The position numbers and the translations under genes are program-made. Source: Buttiauxella sp965119215 (lineage in GTDB: Bacteria > Pseudomonadota > Gammaproteobacteria > Enterobacterales > Enterobacteriaceae). Taken from it: a DNA stretch of 64,000 nt. Positions 61,695-64,000 of the stretch are shown here, piece by piece. Each line of letters begins with the position of its first letter. The first letter of the stretch is position 1. The notes under the pieces were generated by a model. It ran no database searches. It worked only from the letters and a program-made list of their open reading frames with translations, and was not told where the DNA came from. The DNA lies in assembly GCA_965119215.1 (NCBI GenBank), contig CBCPKK010000018.1, forward strand, positions 1 to 64,000. Direction: 5' to 3'.

Positions 61695-62561
61695 ATGAAC
61701 ACATCTCAATATATCGGGCGTTTTGCCCCCTCGCCTTCAGGTGAACTCCATTTCGGTTCGCTCATCGCCGCACTGGGCAGTTATCTACAAGCGCGCTCAC
61801 AACACGGCCAATGGCTGGTTCGCATTGAAGATATCGATCCCCCGCGAGAAGTTCCAGGTGCAGCCGCCACCATATTGCAGCAGCTGGAACATTACGGATT
61901 ACACTGGGATGGCGACGTTTTATGGCAATCCCAACGACATGAAGCCTATCGCGAAGCCCTTTCCTTCCTTCAACAGCAAGGATTGAGTTATTACTGCACT
62001 TGTACCCGCAGCCGTATTCAGCAAATTGGTGGCTTCTACGATGGACACTGCCGCGACTTAAATCATGGTCCAGATAATACCGCACTACGTTTCGTGCAGC
62101 GTCATCCGGTATTAAGTTTTGAAGATAAGCTGCACGGCAAGCTAATTGCCGATGAACAACTGGCGCGTGAAGATTTTATCATTCATCGCCGTGATGGGTT
62201 ATTTGCCTATAATCTTGCTGTAGTGGTGGACGATAATTTCCAGGGCGTGAGCGAAATAGTCCGTGGTGCAGATTTAATTGAGCCTACCGTCCGACAAATT
62301 TCGCTGTATCGACAATTTGGCTGGAAGGTGCCTGATTACGTGCATTTGCCGCTGGTGCTCAATGAGAATGGCGCCAAGTTATCAAAGCAGAATCACGCGC
62401 CAGCCCTTCCACAAGGCGATCCGCGCCCCGTAATTCATGCCGCGCTGGTTTTTTTGAATCAACCTGAAATTGCCCATTGGCAAGATTTAGCGCTAAGTGA
62501 GTTGCTCGCTCAAGCGGTGCAAAATTGGTCATTGAATACTGTTGTGTCCTGCTCGTCGTGA
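61695..62561 (+). CDS. gluQ: Glutamyl-Q tRNA(Asp) synthetase
   Basis: Attaches glutamate to queuosine at position 34 of tRNA-Asp; a GluRS paralog without an anticodon-binding domain. 288 aa. Class I signature region FAPSPSGELHFGS (about 8-20), a zinc-site region with CTCTRSR and CRDLN, and KLSKQN in place of KMSKS. The E. coli protein is somewhat longer at the C-terminus; this one ends NTVVSCSS. ATG 61695 chosen; the frame upstream runs back into dksA. Confidence 0.94.
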   Translation: MNTSQYIGRFAPSPSGELHFGSLIAALGSYLQARSQHGQWLVRIEDIDPPREVPGAAATILQQLEHYGLHWDGDVLWQSQRHEAYREALSFLQQQGLSYYCTCTRSRIQQIGGFYDGHCRDLNHGPDNTALRFVQRHPVLSFEDKLHGKLIADEQLAREDFIIHRRDGLFAYNLAVVVDDNFQGVSEIVRGADLIEPTVRQISLYRQFGWKVPDYVHLPLVLNENGAKLSKQNHAPALPQGDPRPVIHAALVFLNQPEIAHWQDLALSELLAQAVQNWSLNTVVSCSS

Positions 62562-62646
62562 ATAGGTCGTTCTCAAATGCCACACACTGAGCTATGATTA
62601 GCCGCTGTTTTTTTTGTCCCTATGATTGACACTGCCGAGGTGTACT

Positions 62647-64000
62647 ATTTTTACCCGAGTCGCTAATTTTTGCCGCAAGGTGCTTAACCGCGATGACGTC
62701 GTGGTCGAGGAGAATGAAGATCTCCCGCTAATCACGGTGATTCCGCGTGACCAGCACGCTCTGTCCCGCAAAGATATCAGTGAAAATGCCCTCAAGGTGC
62801 TCTATCGTCTGAACAAAGCAGGCTACGAGGCTTACCTCGTGGGTGGCGGTGTCCGTGACTTGTTGCTTGGCAAACGGCCGAAAGACTTTGATGTCACCAC
62901 CAGCGCCACGCCGGATCAGGTACGCAAACTGTTCCGTAACTGCCGCCTGGTTGGCCGTCGCTTCCGCTTAGCACACGTCATGTTTGGGCCGGAAATCATC
63001 GAAGTCGCCACTTTCCGTGGTCACCACGAAGAGCAAACGTCTGATAAACAGACTTCGCAGACAGGCCAGAATGGCATGCTGCTTCGCGACAACATCTTTG
63101 GTTCTATCGAAGAAGATGCTCAGCGCCGCGATTTCACTATCAACAGCCTCTATTACAGCGTGGCTGATTTCTCCGTTCGCGATTATGTCGGTGGCCTGCG
63201 TGATTTACGCAATGGCGTTATCCGCTTAATTGGTGACCCTGAAACCCGCTACCGCGAAGACCCTGTGCGCATGCTTCGTGCCGTGCGCTTTGCCGCCAAG
63301 CTGAATATGACGATTAGCCCGGAAACTGGCGAACCTATTCCGCGTTTAGCGACCTTGATTAACGACGTGCCACCTGCTCGTTTGTTTGAAGAGTCACTGA
63401 AACTTCTGCAAGCCGGTCACGGTTACCCGACATACGAATTACTGCGCGAATATCAGCTGTTCCAGCCGTTATTCCCGACCATCACCCGCTACTTTACCGA
63501 GCAGGGTGACAGTCCAATGGAGCGCATGATCGATCAGGTGCTGAAGAACACCGATAACCGCATTCAAAACGATATGCGCGTTAATCCGGCCTTCTTGTTC
63601 TCCGCCATGTTCTGGTATCCGCAACTGGAGATGGCTCAAAAGCTGGCCCAGGAAAGCGGCCTTGCCTATATGGACGCCTTCGCTCTGGCGATGAACGAAG
63701 TACTGGATGAAGCCTGCCGTGCGCTGGCTATTCCAAAACGTATTACCACGCTGGTTCGTGATATCTGGGGCTTACAGCTGCGCCTGTCACGCCGCCAGGG
63801 AAAACGCGCCTGGAAGCTGATGGAGCATCCTAAATTCCGCGCGGCTTACGACCTGCTGGCACTGCGTGCTGAAGTGGAAAATAACCAGGAATTACTGCGC
63901 CTGACCAAATGGTGGGGTGAGTTCCAGGTAGCAGCGCCACCTGCGCAAAAAGATATGCTCGATGTTTTAGGTGATGAACCTGCGCTACGCCGCCGTCATC
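62647..64000 (+). CDS. pcnB: Poly(A) polymerase I, 3' end outside window
   Basis: Adds poly(A) tails that mark RNA for decay and controls copy number of ColE1-type plasmids. The frame is open from 62647 to the window edge (451 codons). Nucleotidyltransferase motif VGGGVRDLLLGKRPKDFDVTT near residues 61-81, and the flexible loop RRDFTINSLYYS. Homology to E. coli PcnB begins at codons for IFTRVANFCRKVL, where the start is ATT, as known for E. coli pcnB. GAGGTG lies 4 bases before it. An in-frame GTG further in would lose the conserved start. The basic C-terminal tail is cut off. Confidence 0.93.
   Translation, partial: MFTRVANFCRKVLNRDDVVVEENEDLPLITVIPRDQHALSRKDISENALKVLYRLNKAGYEAYLVGGGVRDLLLGKRPKDFDVTTSATPDQVRKLFRNCRLVGRRFRLAHVMFGPEIIEVATFRGHHEEQTSDKQTSQTGQNGMLLRDNIFGSIEEDAQRRDFTINSLYYSVADFSVRDYVGGLRDLRNGVIRLIGDPETRYREDPVRMLRAVRFAAKLNMTISPETGEPIPRLATLINDVPPARLFEESLKLLQAGHGYPTYELLREYQLFQPLFPTITRYFTEQGDSPMERMIDQVLKNTDNRIQNDMRVNPAFLFSAMFWYPQLEMAQKLAQESGLAYMDAFALAMNEVLDEACRALAIPKRITTLVRDIWGLQLRLSRRQGKRAWKLMEHPKFRAAYDLLALRAEVENNQELLRLTKWWGEFQVAAPPAQKDMLDVLGDEPALRRRH

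Noticed and set aside
1..64000. Search by eye for CRISPR arrays, tRNA genes, integrases, transposases, restriction or toxin-antitoxin genes
   Set aside because: None seen. All gaps are short (one above 300 bases), and the gene order is the conserved enterobacterial one.

Overview
The window is core chromosome from a gamma-proteobacterium of the family Enterobacteriaceae. Almost every gene is a clear full-length ortholog of an Escherichia coli gene, in the same order as the E. coli 3.5 to 5 minute region but read in the opposite direction. Protein divergence from E. coli (as I remember those sequences), roughly balanced base composition, and a few gene differences point to a relative outside Escherichia, something like Buttiauxella, Kluyvera, Cedecea or Enterobacter. 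The genus cannot be fixed from reading alone. The differences are a small c-type cytochrome gene inserted after tilS, and no yaeF or yaeI where E. coli carries them.

Layout. 1-200: tandem P1/P2 promoters of a ribosomal RNA operon whose genes lie outside the window to the left. 201-4721: gmhB, then the MetJ-controlled metNIQ methionine importer, the envelope stress lipoprotein rcsF and the tRNA methyltransferase trmO. 4835-8956: proS, nlpE, arfB, yaeQ, yaeP and rof. 9006-14404: the cytochrome, tilS, yaeR, ldcC and accA. 14417-30236: a long leftward macro-cluster, rnhB and dnaE downstream of lpxB-lpxA-fabZ-lpxD-skp-bamA-rseP-cdsA-uppS, preceded by dxr and frr. It covers lipid A, fatty acid, outer membrane assembly, phospholipid and undecaprenyl synthesis. 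30410-33023: pyrH, tsf and rpsB. 33334-38229: map, glnD, dapD and yaeH rightward. 38261-42699: cdaR, degP and dgt leftward. 42793-44926: mtnN, btuF and yadS. 44981-46831: erpA and clcA leftward. 46970-48250: hemL. 48269-48351: an imperfect palindromic repeat. 48399-54368: the Fur-type fhuACDB ferric hydroxamate uptake operon. 54579-59646: mrcB and hrpB leftward. 59730-64000: thpR, sfsA, dksA, gluQ and pcnB, the last cut by the window edge and starting at an ATT codon.

How the parts work together. The centre of the window builds the cell envelope: LpxA/B/D and FabZ make lipid A precursors and hydroxyacyl chains, AccA feeds malonyl-CoA, CdsA makes CDP-diacylglycerol, Dxr and UppS make undecaprenyl diphosphate, and BamA, Skp, DegP and RseP assemble and police outer membrane proteins. 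RcsF and NlpE report envelope damage to Rcs and Cpx, and MrcB polymerises peptidoglycan. Translation is the second theme (rpsB, tsf, frr, proS, map, tilS, trmO, arfB, gluQ). Uptake systems for methionine, vitamin B12 and ferric hydroxamates make up the rest.

I found no phage, integrase, insertion sequence, CRISPR array, toxin-antitoxin pair or defence island, and no undescribed multi-gene system. The items most worth a second look are the inserted cytochrome gene, the ATT start of pcnB, the GC-rich palindromic repeat between hemL and fhuB, and several intergenic hairpins in the envelope cluster.
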